A DNA stretch of 64,000 bases from CAVSNH01 sp963729275 (GTDB taxonomy: Bacteria; Actinomycetota; Acidimicrobiia; Acidimicrobiales; RAAP-2), in contig CAVSNH010000001.1 in NCBI GenBank assembly GCA_963729275.1, positions 1 to 64,000 of the forward strand. The letters are read 5' to 3'. The notes under the pieces were generated by a model, which worked only from the letters and a program-made list of their open reading frames with translations, made no database searches and had not been told where the DNA came from. A program made the position numbers and the translations under genes. The stretch's first letter is position 1; the number at the start of each line of letters is the position of its first letter. Below are positions 16,328 to 24,806 of the stretch, piece after piece.

Positions 16328-17687
16328 CCCGGCGTCCGACCGCTCGGACGCCCTCTTCGAGCGGGCCCGACGGGTCATCCCGGGCGGGGTCAACTCGCCG
16401 GTGCGCTCGTTCCGGTCGGTTGGCGGCCATCCCTATTTCGTCGTCCGGGGCGAGGGCGCCTACGTCTGGGATGCGGACGGCAACCGGCTCCTCGACTACG
16501 TGCAGTCCTACGGGGCGTCCATTCTCGGCCACGCCCACCCGTCCGTCGTGAAGGCGGTGGCCGACGCGGCCTCCGATGGCACCACGTTCGGGGCGCCGAC
16601 CGAGGGGGAGGTCCACCTGGCCGAGCTCATCTGCGGCCGGGTCGAGGGGTGCGAGCGGGTCCGTCTCGTCTCGTCGGGCACCGAGGCGGCCATGACCGCG
16701 GTGCGCGTGGCCCGAGGTTTCACCGGGCGTAACCAGGTGATCAAGTTCGCCGGCTGCTACCACGGGCACTCCGACGGGCTTCTGGCCGGAGGAGGGAGCG
16801 GCGTGGCCACCCTCGGCCTGCCCGATTCGGCCGGTGTGCCGCGAGCGGCAGTGGCCGAGACCATCGTCGTCCCCTACAACGTCATCCCCGAGGTGGGTGA
16901 GGACGTGGCCTGTGTCATCGTCGAACCAGTGGCCGCCAACATGGGGCTGGTCCCGCCCCAGCCCGGCTTCCTCGAAGGGCTGCGAGCCGCGTGTGACGCG
17001 GCGGGCGCCCTGCTCGTGTTCGACGAGGTCATCACCGGATTCCGCCTCGGCCCCTCCGGCGCCTCGGGGATGACGGGGGTGCGTCCCGACCTCTGGTGCT
17101 TCGGCAAGGTCATGGGTGGCGGCCTGCCCGTCGGTGGGGTGGGCGGCCGGGCCGAGGTGCTCGCCGTCCTGGCTCCGGACGGGCCCGTCTACCAGGCGGG
17201 CACGTTGTCCGGGAACCCGCTCGCCACGGCGGCGGGCATCGCTGTCCTCGAAGCCCTGGACGAGGAGTCGTACGCGACACTGGCCGGTCGCGTCTCGGCC
17301 TTCGCTGGCGAGCTCGAGGGTGTGCTCAACGAAGGGCTCGCCATCCGGTCGCCCGACCGTGACGCCACGCCGGCGGTCGTGGCCCAGGTCCCGGTCGTCG
17401 GGCCCATCTTCGGCGTGTTCTTCACCCCCGTCGACGCACCTCCCGTGAGGGACTACGACGGGGCGGCGGCGGCCGCCGCCACCGGTGTCTACGCCCGGTT
17501 CTTCCATGGCCTCCTTCGGAGGGGGGTGGCCATAGCTCCCGGCCCCTACGAAGTGGCCTTTCCCTCCCTGGCCCACGGCGACGCCGAATTCGAGCGCACC
17601 CTGTGGGCAGCTGGGGAGTCCGTCAGCGAGTTGGGTGAGCGACCGGCCGACGGTCCGACCATCGGGACGCCCGGTGGGCCAGTATGA
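16320..17687 (+). CDS. hemL: glutamate-1-semialdehyde 2,1-aminomutase
   Basis: PLP enzyme of 455 aa making 5-aminolevulinate from the HemA product. Landmarks: ARRVIPGGVNSPVRSF at the N-terminus, CYHGHSDGLL, VFDEVITGFR, and the PLP lysine in CFGKVMGGGLPVGGVGG. Length is slightly above the usual 430 because of an extended C-terminus. The GTG start lies inside the 3' end of hemB, giving an 8-bp overlap and tight coupling. Its TGA overlaps the ATG of a possible 49-codon ORF. Confidence 0.96.
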   Translation: MADPASDRSDALFERARRVIPGGVNSPVRSFRSVGGHPYFVVRGEGAYVWDADGNRLLDYVQSYGASILGHAHPSVVKAVADAASDGTTFGAPTEGEVHLAELICGRVEGCERVRLVSSGTEAAMTAVRVARGFTGRNQVIKFAGCYHGHSDGLLAGGGSGVATLGLPDSAGVPRAAVAETIVVPYNVIPEVGEDVACVIVEPVAANMGLVPPQPGFLEGLRAACDAAGALLVFDEVITGFRLGPSGASGMTGVRPDLWCFGKVMGGGLPVGGVGGRAEVLAVLAPDGPVYQAGTLSGNPLATAAGIAVLEALDEESYATLAGRVSAFAGELEGVLNEGLAIRSPDRDATPAVVAQVPVVGPIFGVFFTPVDAPPVRDYDGAAAAAATGVYARFFHGLLRRGVAIAPGPYEVAFPSLAHGDAEFERTLWAAGESVSELGERPADGPTIGTPGGPV

Positions 17688-17833
17688 AGAGCGTGTTCTA
17701 CGCGGACGCGGCGCCCGGACGCGCCCCCCTCCGCTCGGTCAAGCCGACCGTTTTGTTGGCCGAGAGAGTGTGGAGAGGCCGAGGTAACGAGTGTGCGCCG
17801 CCGGCGGAGGCAGTCGTGAAGGAGCGTCCATGA
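17684..17833 (+). CDS. possible 49-aa small protein, translationally coupled
   Basis: Open frame of 49 codons that fills the gap between hemL and the next gene. Its ATG overlaps the hemL stop (ATGA at 17684-17687), and its own TGA overlaps the next ATG in the same way (ATGA at 17830-17833). The N-terminus reads MKSVFYADAAPGRAPLRSVK; no domain, signal peptide or membrane helix is seen. The first half has GC-rich third positions, the second half less so. It could be a chance ORF or a simple leader that couples translation. Confidence 0.35.
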   Translation: MKSVFYADAAPGRAPLRSVKPTVLLAERVWRGRGNECAPPAEAVVKERP

Positions 17834-19974
17834 CCATCGGAATCACTGAGCTACCGCCGGAGGGGATGCAACTGGGCGGGGTCGTCCTAGCCGGCGACAC
17901 GGCACGCGGGACTCGGACGACCGAGGGACTGAGCCTGCTCTTCACGACGGCCGGGATCACCGTGCAAGGTCCCCAGCCGCAGATCGAGCGCCTCCTTGTC
18001 TGGTCCGGGCTCGACTCGGCCACCTGCAACGAGAAGATCGTGCTGCCCGACGGGCGCAACGCCGCGGTCATGGAGCTCACCTCCGGGGGCCAGTCCATTC
18101 GGTTCCTGCTTCCCACCGACACCGTCTCTCCCGGCCAAGCCGCCTATCTCGACCAGGCGCTCCCGGCGTGGTTGGCCCGCTATCGGGGGAGCGACGAGCC
18201 CCTCACGGCGAGCCATCGCGACACGTCGGCCGAGGGCGAGCGCGGGGAAGGGGCCATCGCCACCGAAGACCGACCGCCTCCGCCTCCGCCCGCGTCGTCG
18301 CCCGCCGCACCACGTCCCGAACCCCCCCCGGCCGCGGCATCGGGCCCGGCACCCCCGCCGCCCGCGGCGTCGCGCCCGGCACCCCCGCCGCCCGCTGCGT
18401 CGCGCCCGGCACCCCCGCCGCCCGCTGCTGCCTCTCCTGCCGCACCAACCCCGTCGTCTACTCCGCCGCCCACCCCGCAACCGGCCGCCGCCCGGGTCGG
18501 ATCGGCGGCGACTGCCACCGGCGCGCTCAACGGGTCGGGAGGTACGTCGACCGCCAGCATGTCGGCGACCTCGAGGGGCTCGTCGGCGCCGGCATCGGGC
18601 ACCGGACCGCCGCCACCGTCACCCAGTGCCGGGCCGCCGCCCCCCGTTCCGCCACCGGTGCCGCCACCGCCACCTCTTCCGGGGGCGGTCACATGGGTCC
18701 TTTCCGTCGACCCCATGCCCGAGGGGACGGCGTGGGACAACCCCCCGATTGGCGAGGACCTCGCCGATCAGCCCGTCCCGACCAAGAAGCGGTGGGGATG
18801 GCGCAAGGCCAAGGCCCCCGCCGCACCTCTTGCGGCCACCGCAGCGATGGCGGCCACGGCGGACATGGCGGCCACGGCGGCCACGGCGGACACGGCGGAC
18901 ACGGCGGACACGGCGGACACGGCGGCCAGGGCGGCGACGCCCATGGATTCTGCGTCTGCGGCCGCCCCGGCCGTTGCGCCCCCGGCGGGACCCACGACCG
19001 GGCGACCGCCGCCGCCGACGACCACCCCACCGGGTGTCAATGGCCGACCCGAGGCCACCGGGCCACGCCCGGCCGAGGGACCGGCCGGCCGCACCGCACC
19101 GACCACACCGGACACCTGGGCCACCAGTGGCGAATCTCCGTCCCAAACCGTGGTCACCACTGAGGACGAAGCCGAGCCCCAGCCGAGACGCACGTCTCGA
19201 CTGGTGGTCCTCGGCGCCGTCCTGCTCGTCGTGATCGGCGCCATCGCCTACTTCGCTGTGAGCCGGAACGGATCCTCGACGCCCAAGACGTCCACGCCGC
19301 CGCCGGTGTCGACGCCGGCCCCGCCACCGTCGGCCGTCTCCCCGGACAATTCTTTGGTCACCTCGGTCAACCTGCAACTGGCCGATCTGCCGGCGGGGTG
19401 GACGCAATCCAACCCGGGGGCTCCCCTCCGTCTGCCCGTCGCCAGCTCGACGGTCGAGTCACAGGCCACCCAGGCGCTGGCTTCCTGTCTGGGCGTGCCG
19501 GTGACGACCGCCGCCGGCCTGTTCGCCGGGGGCGCGCTTCCGGGTCAGACGGCGGTAGCCGTCTCGCCCACCTTCGTCCAAACCACCGACCCCGGCATCC
19601 AGATGCACTCCATGACCACGTCGTTGGGCACCACGGCTGAGGCGTCGGTGTACGCCGCGCCCTTCGCGAGCCCGAACTTCGCCGCTTGCTACGGGCAGTT
19701 CCAGCGCACGGTGGCGGCCTCGGCCATCGCGGGAGCGGTGGCCACTGTGCAACTCGTCACCCTTCCTGAGCCGTCCGGGGTGAAGACCTTCGGCTTCATC
19801 ACCACGGTGTCGTCACCGCAGGGCACGCAGTTGTTCGGTCAGGCATTCATCCTCGGCGGCCGGTTGGTGACCGATCTCATGCCGGCCACCAATGGTCCGC
19901 AGATCCCGACGCCCGACTTCACGGCGGCCTACGACGCCGTGAGCGGAAGGGTGTCCGCCGACGTCGAGAAGTAG
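17830..19974 (+). CDS. low-complexity single-pass membrane protein, unknown function
   Basis: Protein of 714 aa. Residues 1-120 form a compact domain of unknown type (from MTIGITELPPEGMQLGGVVL). Residues about 130-300 are Pro/Ala-rich, with near-perfect repeats PAPPPPAASR. After a short basic patch comes a run of TAD triplet repeats. One transmembrane helix (LVVLGAVLLVVIGAIAYFAV) lies near residue 470, followed by an outside domain of about 230 residues (from ADLPAGWTQSN) with two cysteines that could pair. This inside-linker-TM-outside plan resembles a sensor or envelope anchor, but no family is recognised. A strong AAGGAG precedes ATG 17830. Confidence 0.8.
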   Translation: MTIGITELPPEGMQLGGVVLAGDTARGTRTTEGLSLLFTTAGITVQGPQPQIERLLVWSGLDSATCNEKIVLPDGRNAAVMELTSGGQSIRFLLPTDTVSPGQAAYLDQALPAWLARYRGSDEPLTASHRDTSAEGERGEGAIATEDRPPPPPPASSPAAPRPEPPPAAASGPAPPPPAASRPAPPPPAASRPAPPPPAAASPAAPTPSSTPPPTPQPAAARVGSAATATGALNGSGGTSTASMSATSRGSSAPASGTGPPPPSPSAGPPPPVPPPVPPPPPLPGAVTWVLSVDPMPEGTAWDNPPIGEDLADQPVPTKKRWGWRKAKAPAAPLAATAAMAATADMAATAATADTADTADTADTAARAATPMDSASAAAPAVAPPAGPTTGRPPPPTTTPPGVNGRPEATGPRPAEGPAGRTAPTTPDTWATSGESPSQTVVTTEDEAEPQPRRTSRLVVLGAVLLVVIGAIAYFAVSRNGSSTPKTSTPPPVSTPAPPPSAVSPDNSLVTSVNLQLADLPAGWTQSNPGAPLRLPVASSTVESQATQALASCLGVPVTTAAGLFAGGALPGQTAVAVSPTFVQTTDPGIQMHSMTTSLGTTAEASVYAAPFASPNFAACYGQFQRTVAASAIAGAVATVQLVTLPEPSGVKTFGFITTVSSPQGTQLFGQAFILGGRLVTDLMPATNGPQIPTPDFTAAYDAVSGRVSADVEK
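18330..18432 (+). repeat. in-gene tandem repeats coding a Pro/Ala linker
   Basis: Three to four copies of a unit of about 30 bp (GCACCCCCGCCGCCCGC plus GCGTCGCGCCCG with small changes) repeat in tandem and in frame, encoding PAPPPPAASR. The copies are almost identical at the DNA level, so they are recent or prone to slippage. Confidence 0.75.
18880..18927 (+). repeat. 9-bp tandem repeat coding Thr-Ala-Asp
   Basis: Five or so near-perfect copies of ACGGCGGAC, in frame, encode TAD repeats in the linker of the same protein. Degenerate related units extend upstream from about 18835. Confidence 0.8.
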
Positions 19975-20010
19975 GAGTCGACGTCGAGAAGTAGCCGTCG
20001 ACGTCGAGAG
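19958..20010 (+). repeat. 20-bp tandem repeat spanning the stop codon
   Basis: GACGTCGAGAAGTAG occurs at about 19960, 19980 and (with changes) 20000, with a period of 20 bp. The first copy contains the last codons and TAG stop of the membrane protein gene; because the period is not a multiple of 3, the later copies lie in other frames. Confidence 0.75.
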
Positions 20011-20024
20011 GATTAGGAGCGGCC

Positions 20025-20037
20025 AGGGCGACGCCCT
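20025..20037. terminator. small hairpin between convergent genes
   Basis: AGGGC-GAC-GCCCT forms a 5-bp perfect stem with a 3-nt loop, midway between two convergent genes. It has no T-run, so terminator function is only a possibility. Confidence 0.3.
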
Positions 20038-20072
20038 TAGGAGCCGATCCAAACCCGGTCGTCGGACGTTGG

Positions 20073-21476
20073 TCAGACGGATTCGGGAACCAGGCGGGAC
20101 ACGACGGCGAGGGCCCGGTAGGCGGCCTCGGCCGGCCCGGTCTCGTCCGGTCGCAACAGGTTGGCCATGATCCGCAACATCCAGGACATGACCGATTCCG
20201 AGCGAAGGCCGGCGCCGACGCAGAGGCGCATGACATCGGGTCGACTGATGATGCGGACGAAGGCCCGGGCAACCCGGAAGTAGAGCCCGTAGGCCTCCTC
20301 GAGCCGTCGCTCGTAGTCGACGAGGGCGCCTGGCCCGCCACCCGACAGCGCCTCGCCCAAGGCGGCGGCAGCCAGACGTCCGGTCTCGTAGCCGTAGGCG
20401 ATGCCTTCGCCGTTGAACGGGTTGATGACCCCGCTCGCGTCTCCCACGAGAACCGTGTTGGGGCCGACCCGGGGCCCCACGGCCAGTCCCATGGGCAGCT
20501 TGCCCCCGGTCGGTGCCCCGAGAGCGCTCTCCGGCGAGAGCTCCCAGTGGGCCGGGGCCCCGTTGACGAAATGGTCCATGAGCGCCGTGGTGTTGATGCC
20601 CTTCCACCGCTGGTCGGTGGAGAGAACGCCCACGCCTACGTTGACCCGGCCGTCGCCCAACGGGAAGATCCAGCCGTAGCCGGGGACCACCGCCCCTTCG
20701 CCGTCGCGGATGTCGAGGTGTGACTCGATGAAATTCTCGTTATGACCGGGCGAGCGGTAGTAGCCGCGGAGGGCCATGCCGAGCGGTCGCCCGCGGTCGC
20801 GTGAGGCGCCGAGCGCCCGCCCGAACCGTGAGTTCGAACCATCGGCCACCACCACGTAGCGGGCCCGCACGTCCCGCACCTCGCCGGTCGACGTATCCCG
20901 CACGCTGGCGCCCGCGCACGGCGCCAGGTCGCCCCGCCGGGCAGCGGTAGGGGACGGCGCCATCCCGGAACCGGACCCAGGCCCGACCCCGTGAGCGTGG
21001 GGCACGGCGCCCTCGGAGGCCATGGGCTCGACGGCCTCGGTACCCTGCCAGACAGTTGCGCCCGCCTTCGTGGCCCGCTCGCTCACCAGTCCGTCGAGGT
21101 CGTGGCGGGTGATCGTGTACCCGTAGTTCGGGAAGCTCGGGTGCTCGGGCCACGGCAGCTCGATGCTCTGACCGAAGCCGTAGGCCCGCAGGCCCCGGTA
21201 GCGGTGGGCCCCGACCAGCGCACTTTCGACGCCCATGTCAGCGAGCTGGCGGACGGCCCGCGGCGTGAGCCCGTCGCCGCAGGTCTTGACGCGCGGGAAC
21301 ACCTTCTTCTCGACCACGGCCACGTCCCACCCGGCCTCGGCCAGCCAGTAGGCGCACGCCGAGCCGGCCGGACCCCCGCCCACCACGAGCACGTCCCATA
21401 CCCGGCGGTCGGCGTCGGGACGTGCCGGTCGGCCGGTCGGCGCTGTGGCCGCGCTCCTCGATCGCCCGGCGGTCAC
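20073..21476 (-). CDS. geranylgeranyl reductase family FAD-dependent oxidoreductase
   Basis: FAD enzyme of about 467 aa. The dinucleotide motif is VWDVLVVGGGPAGSACAYWL, followed by KTCGDGLTPRAVRQL and, near the C-terminus, VLVGDASGVINPFNGEGIAY, which binds FAD in this family. Members reduce isoprenoid double bonds, for example in menaquinone or lipid side chains. It is divergent from nuoA, as often in actinobacteria, so a role in maturing the menaquinone used by complex I is plausible but inferred. The GTG at 21476 gives a short N-terminal lead of about 25 residues; the frame is open further upstream. Confidence 0.85.
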   Translation of the reverse strand: MTAGRSRSAATAPTGRPARPDADRRVWDVLVVGGGPAGSACAYWLAEAGWDVAVVEKKVFPRVKTCGDGLTPRAVRQLADMGVESALVGAHRYRGLRAYGFGQSIELPWPEHPSFPNYGYTITRHDLDGLVSERATKAGATVWQGTEAVEPMASEGAVPHAHGVGPGSGSGMAPSPTAARRGDLAPCAGASVRDTSTGEVRDVRARYVVVADGSNSRFGRALGASRDRGRPLGMALRGYYRSPGHNENFIESHLDIRDGEGAVVPGYGWIFPLGDGRVNVGVGVLSTDQRWKGINTTALMDHFVNGAPAHWELSPESALGAPTGGKLPMGLAVGPRVGPNTVLVGDASGVINPFNGEGIAYGYETGRLAAAALGEALSGGGPGALVDYERRLEEAYGLYFRVARAFVRIISRPDVMRLCVGAGLRSESVMSWMLRIMANLLRPDETGPAEAAYRALAVVSRLVPESV

Positions 21477-21607
21477 GCCGGCCACCTGAGGTGAGGGACG
21501 ACGAGGCTCCACGGCTCCGGACGGGGCTCCACGGCGCCAATGGTATGGCCTCGGGGCCTGGTGCGGATGTGCCTGCTGGAAGGGCTGCGTGGTAGAAACT
21601 TCCTGCA

Positions 21608-22168
21608 GTGGACGACTATCTGCCCATCGTGCTGCTCTTGGCTGTGGGCTTCCTGTTCGCCAGCCTTTCCTTCGTCGCCTCGTCACTTCTCGCGCCCCGG
21701 AAGCGCCCGACGGCGGCCAAGACGGCGCCGTACGAGTGCGGCATCGTTCCCGAGGTCGAGCCGCCGGCCCGGTTCCCGGTCCGCTTCTATCTCATCGCCA
21801 TGATCTTCATCATCTTCGACATCGAGATCGTCTTCCTCTACCCGTGGGCCGTGATCTTCCGTCAGCTCGGCTCCTTCGGGCTGGTCGAGGTGGTGGTCTT
21901 CGCGGCCGTCGTCTTCATCTCCTTCCTGTTCCTCGTGAGCAACGGCGCCCTGACATGGGGGCCGACCAAGCTGCTGGTCGACGCCATGCCGTCGAGGAGC
22001 TCGAATTCGACCATCCTGCGCATCTCCGGCCGGCCGGCATCGTGGGAGGGAGTGCCCACACCCACCTCCGCACCCGTTACCGTGCCGGCGGCAGCCGCCG
22101 GCACGGAAGGCGGAGCCGAGGAGGAGCCGGCAACGGGGGTCCCGGGCGGTCCCGGCCGCGCGGCGTAG
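21608..22168 (+). CDS. nuoA: NADH-quinone oxidoreductase subunit A
   Basis: First gene of the complex I operon. The 186-aa protein has three membrane helices; the conserved loop AKTAPYECGIVP and the FDIEIVFLYPWAV segment are typical NuoA. The core ends near residue 120; the remaining 65 residues are Ser/Thr/Ala-rich and look disordered, longer than usual. GTG 21608. The 131-bp divergent gap to the reductase gene must hold the operon promoter; I saw no convincing -35/-10 or Rex site. Confidence 0.96.
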   Translation: MDDYLPIVLLLAVGFLFASLSFVASSLLAPRKRPTAAKTAPYECGIVPEVEPPARFPVRFYLIAMIFIIFDIEIVFLYPWAVIFRQLGSFGLVEVVVFAAVVFISFLFLVSNGALTWGPTKLLVDAMPSRSSNSTILRISGRPASWEGVPTPTSAPVTVPAAAAGTEGGAEEEPATGVPGGPGRAA

Positions 22169-22180
22169 GCGGGCGGCGCC

Positions 22181-22834
22181 GTGGGTCTCGAGGACCTCCA
22201 GCACAATTTCCTGACCGGGCGACTCGAGGACCTGGTCAAGTGGGCGCGCACGTACTCGATGTGGCCGGCCACCTTCGGGCTCGCCTGCTGTGCCATCGAG
22301 ATGATGTCGGTGGGTGCAGCTGACTTCGACCTCGCCCGTTTCGGCATGGAGGTCTTCCGCGCCTCGCCCCGGCAGGCCGACCTCATGATCGTGGCCGGGC
22401 GGGTGTCCCAGAAGATGGCGCCGGTCCTGCGCCAGGTCTACGACCAGATGATGGAGCCCAAGTGGGTCCTCTCCATGGGGGTGTGCGCCAGCACCGGGGG
22501 GATGTTCAACAACTACGCCATCGTCCAGGGCGTGGACCAGATCGTGCCCGTGGACGCCTACGCCCCGGGGTGCCCCCCGACTCCCGAGACCCTCATGCAC
22601 ACCATCCTCACCCTCCACGAGAAGGTGCGAACCGACCCGATCACTCGCCGACGCCTCCTGACGCCGCTCGAGGCGGCAAAGCTGGAAAGCGACGAGGGTG
22701 CCGACACCGACGACGCCCAGACCCGCTCCCCCGAGCACACCTCCGGCTGGACCCCCGACCGGCCCGATGCCGTGCGCCTCGGGACGCCTCGCCGTAACCC
22801 GGTCATCGCCCGCAGCGTGGGCGAGCCGCTGTGA
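22181..22834 (+). CDS. nuoB: NADH-quinone oxidoreductase subunit B
   Basis: Carries the terminal [4Fe-4S] cluster N2 that passes electrons to quinone. Ligands are visible as the tandem CC in FGLACCAIEMM, the Cys in SMGVCASTGGMFNNY and the Cys in YAPGCPPTPE. The 217-aa length includes an extra C-terminal tail of about 45 residues after the core. GTG 22181; its end overlaps nuoC (GTGA). Confidence 0.97.
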   Translation: MGLEDLQHNFLTGRLEDLVKWARTYSMWPATFGLACCAIEMMSVGAADFDLARFGMEVFRASPRQADLMIVAGRVSQKMAPVLRQVYDQMMEPKWVLSMGVCASTGGMFNNYAIVQGVDQIVPVDAYAPGCPPTPETLMHTILTLHEKVRTDPITRRRLLTPLEAAKLESDEGADTDDAQTRSPEHTSGWTPDRPDAVRLGTPRRNPVIARSVGEPL

Positions 22835-23376
22835 CCGTGGTGGCGGACGCCTCCACCCCACAACCGGACGGATCTGGGCCAACTGCAGTGGAGGTCAGCC
22901 GGGCCGGTGGCACCCTTCCGCGGGCGGCGCGAGGCGCGGCCGACGAGCTGGCCTTCCCGACGCGGGAGCAGTACCGCGACTTGGTCGCCGCCTATCGCGA
23001 AGGCGGATTCGAGACCTGCGCCGACCTCTGCGCCGTCGACTACCTCACCCACCCCGGGCGGCGCCTGCCCGATGGGGTGAGGCCCGAGCGCTTCGAGGTG
23101 GTCGTCAACCTTCTCTCGCTGAGTGCGGCCCGCCGGGTCCGTGTCCGCCTGCAGGTTCCCGAGTCGGACGCCGAGGCGCCATCGCTCTTTTCCATCTACC
23201 CGGGTGTCGAGGCCATGGAGCGCGAGGCCTTCGACCTCTTCGGCATCGTCTTCTCGGACCATCCCGACATGACCCGGATCCTGATGCCCGAGGACTGGGA
23301 GGGGCATCCTCTGCGCAAGGACTACGGCGTCGGGCGGGTGCCGGTGCAGTTCAAGGAAGCTCCGGGGCCGCGATGA
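22831..23376 (+). CDS. nuoC: NADH-quinone oxidoreductase subunit C
   Basis: Hydrophilic connecting-arm subunit of 181 aa. The family signature is at the C-terminus: EREAFDLFGIVFSDHPDMTR and HPLRKDYGVGRVPVQF. About 40 variable residues precede the core. It is separate from nuoD, not fused. Overlaps both neighbours by 4 bp. Confidence 0.96.
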   Translation: MTVVADASTPQPDGSGPTAVEVSRAGGTLPRAARGAADELAFPTREQYRDLVAAYREGGFETCADLCAVDYLTHPGRRLPDGVRPERFEVVVNLLSLSAARRVRVRLQVPESDAEAPSLFSIYPGVEAMEREAFDLFGIVFSDHPDMTRILMPEDWEGHPLRKDYGVGRVPVQFKEAPGPR

Positions 23377-24806
23377 CGCCGGCCGGCACCGACGCCGACA
23401 CCGCCGGTACTCCGCATCCTGACTCCGTGGTCGCCCCCCCGGTCACCGGCGAGGAGTTCTACGAGCGGGACGAGTCCGGGGAGCCGCGGGGGATCGTGGC
23501 CGAGACGTCGGAGGGGTCCCAGGAGTTGGCCGGTCGCCACGGCACAGCTCCCGACGAGCTGCGCCGCGAGGTCGGGGCCGTCCTCCGGCTGCCCGAAGGT
23601 GTGGCCGTCGATCCCTCCGACATCGACATCGAGCTGTCCGACGACGAGACGATGATCATCAACATGGGGCCGCAGCACCCGTCCACCCACGGGGTGCTGC
23701 GACTCATGTTCGAGCTCGACGGCGAGACGGTGCTGCGCACCAAGCCGGTGATCGGCTACCTGCACACCGGGATGGAGAAGACCGGCGAGGAGCTCACCTA
23801 CGTCCAGGGGTCGACCAACGTCACCCGCATGGACTACCTCTCTCCGCTGGCCAACGAATGCGTCTTCTCGATGGCCACCGAGTCGCTGCTCGGGGTGGAG
23901 CTGCCGGCCCGGGCCGAGTGGATCCGCATGTTGCTGTTGGAGCTCAACCGGGTCTCGTCCCATCTCATGTGGATGGCCACGAACGGCATGGACCTCGGTT
24001 CGACGTCGATGATGATCTACGGCTTCCGCGAACGCGAGATGATCCTCGCCTTCTTCGAGAAGACCACCGGACTGCGGATGAACCACAATTTCATCCGCCC
24101 GGGCGGCACGGCCGCCGACCTCCCCGACGGTTGGGAGGACGACGTCACCATCATCTGCGACACCGTCCTTCCCCGCTGCGACGAGTACGACGAGCTGCTC
24201 ACCGGTCAGCCGGTGTTCCGCCAGCGCACCGAGGGTGTGGGCGCCATCTCGGCCGAAGAGGCCCTCGCCCTTTCGTTGACCGGACCCATCCTGCGCTCGA
24301 CCGGGGTGCCCTGGGACCTGCGCCGGTCGATGCCGTACCTCCGCTACGACGAGGTCGACTTCGACGTCGTGGTGGGCACCTTCGGCGACAACTTCGACCG
24401 GTACTCGATCCGACTCAACGAGATCCGGGAGGCGATCCGGATCATCCGGCAGGTGGTGGAGAAGATGCCGGCCGGGGACTACCGCGTGCAGGACAAGAAG
24501 GTCACGCCACCGCCACGGGGCCGCATCAACGAGTCGATGGAGGCCCTCATCCACCACTTCAAGGTGTTCACCGAGGGCTTCAAGGTGCCCGAGGGGGAGG
24601 TCTACGTGGCCGTCGAGTCGCCCCGCGGCGAGCTCGGGTGCTACCTGGTGGCCGACGGCGGGCCCAAGCCCTACCGGATGCACATCCGCGGCCCGAGCTT
24701 CGTGAACCTGCAGGCCGTCCCGCTCATGATGCGGGGCGGGCTCATCGCCGACGCCGTGGCCGTCTGCTCCTCCATCGACCCGGTGATGGGGGAGGTGGAC
24801 CGGTGA
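23373..24806 (+). CDS. nuoD: NADH-quinone oxidoreductase subunit D
   Basis: The 49-kDa subunit that forms the quinone site together with NuoB. The conserved MGPQHPSTHGVLRLMFELDG starts near residue 93, so this 477-aa protein has a variable N-terminal extension of about 90 residues. The C-terminal AVCSSIDPVMGEVDR is the usual NuoD end. ATG 23373 overlaps nuoC (ATGA), which supports the long version. The extension is Asp/Glu-rich with no known motif. Confidence 0.96.
   Translation: MTPAGTDADTAGTPHPDSVVAPPVTGEEFYERDESGEPRGIVAETSEGSQELAGRHGTAPDELRREVGAVLRLPEGVAVDPSDIDIELSDDETMIINMGPQHPSTHGVLRLMFELDGETVLRTKPVIGYLHTGMEKTGEELTYVQGSTNVTRMDYLSPLANECVFSMATESLLGVELPARAEWIRMLLLELNRVSSHLMWMATNGMDLGSTSMMIYGFREREMILAFFEKTTGLRMNHNFIRPGGTAADLPDGWEDDVTIICDTVLPRCDEYDELLTGQPVFRQRTEGVGAISAEEALALSLTGPILRSTGVPWDLRRSMPYLRYDEVDFDVVVGTFGDNFDRYSIRLNEIREAIRIIRQVVEKMPAGDYRVQDKKVTPPPRGRINESMEALIHHFKVFTEGFKVPEGEVYVAVESPRGELGCYLVADGGPKPYRMHIRGPSFVNLQAVPLMMRGGLIADAVAVCSSIDPVMGEVDR

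Noticed and set aside
18330..18432. Regular repeats that could suggest a CRISPR array
   Set aside because: Units are contiguous, in frame and code for a Pro/Ala linker; there are no unique spacers.
21477..21607. Search for a Rex operator before nuoA
   Set aside because: No TTGTGAA/TTCACAA-type palindrome is present in the gap.
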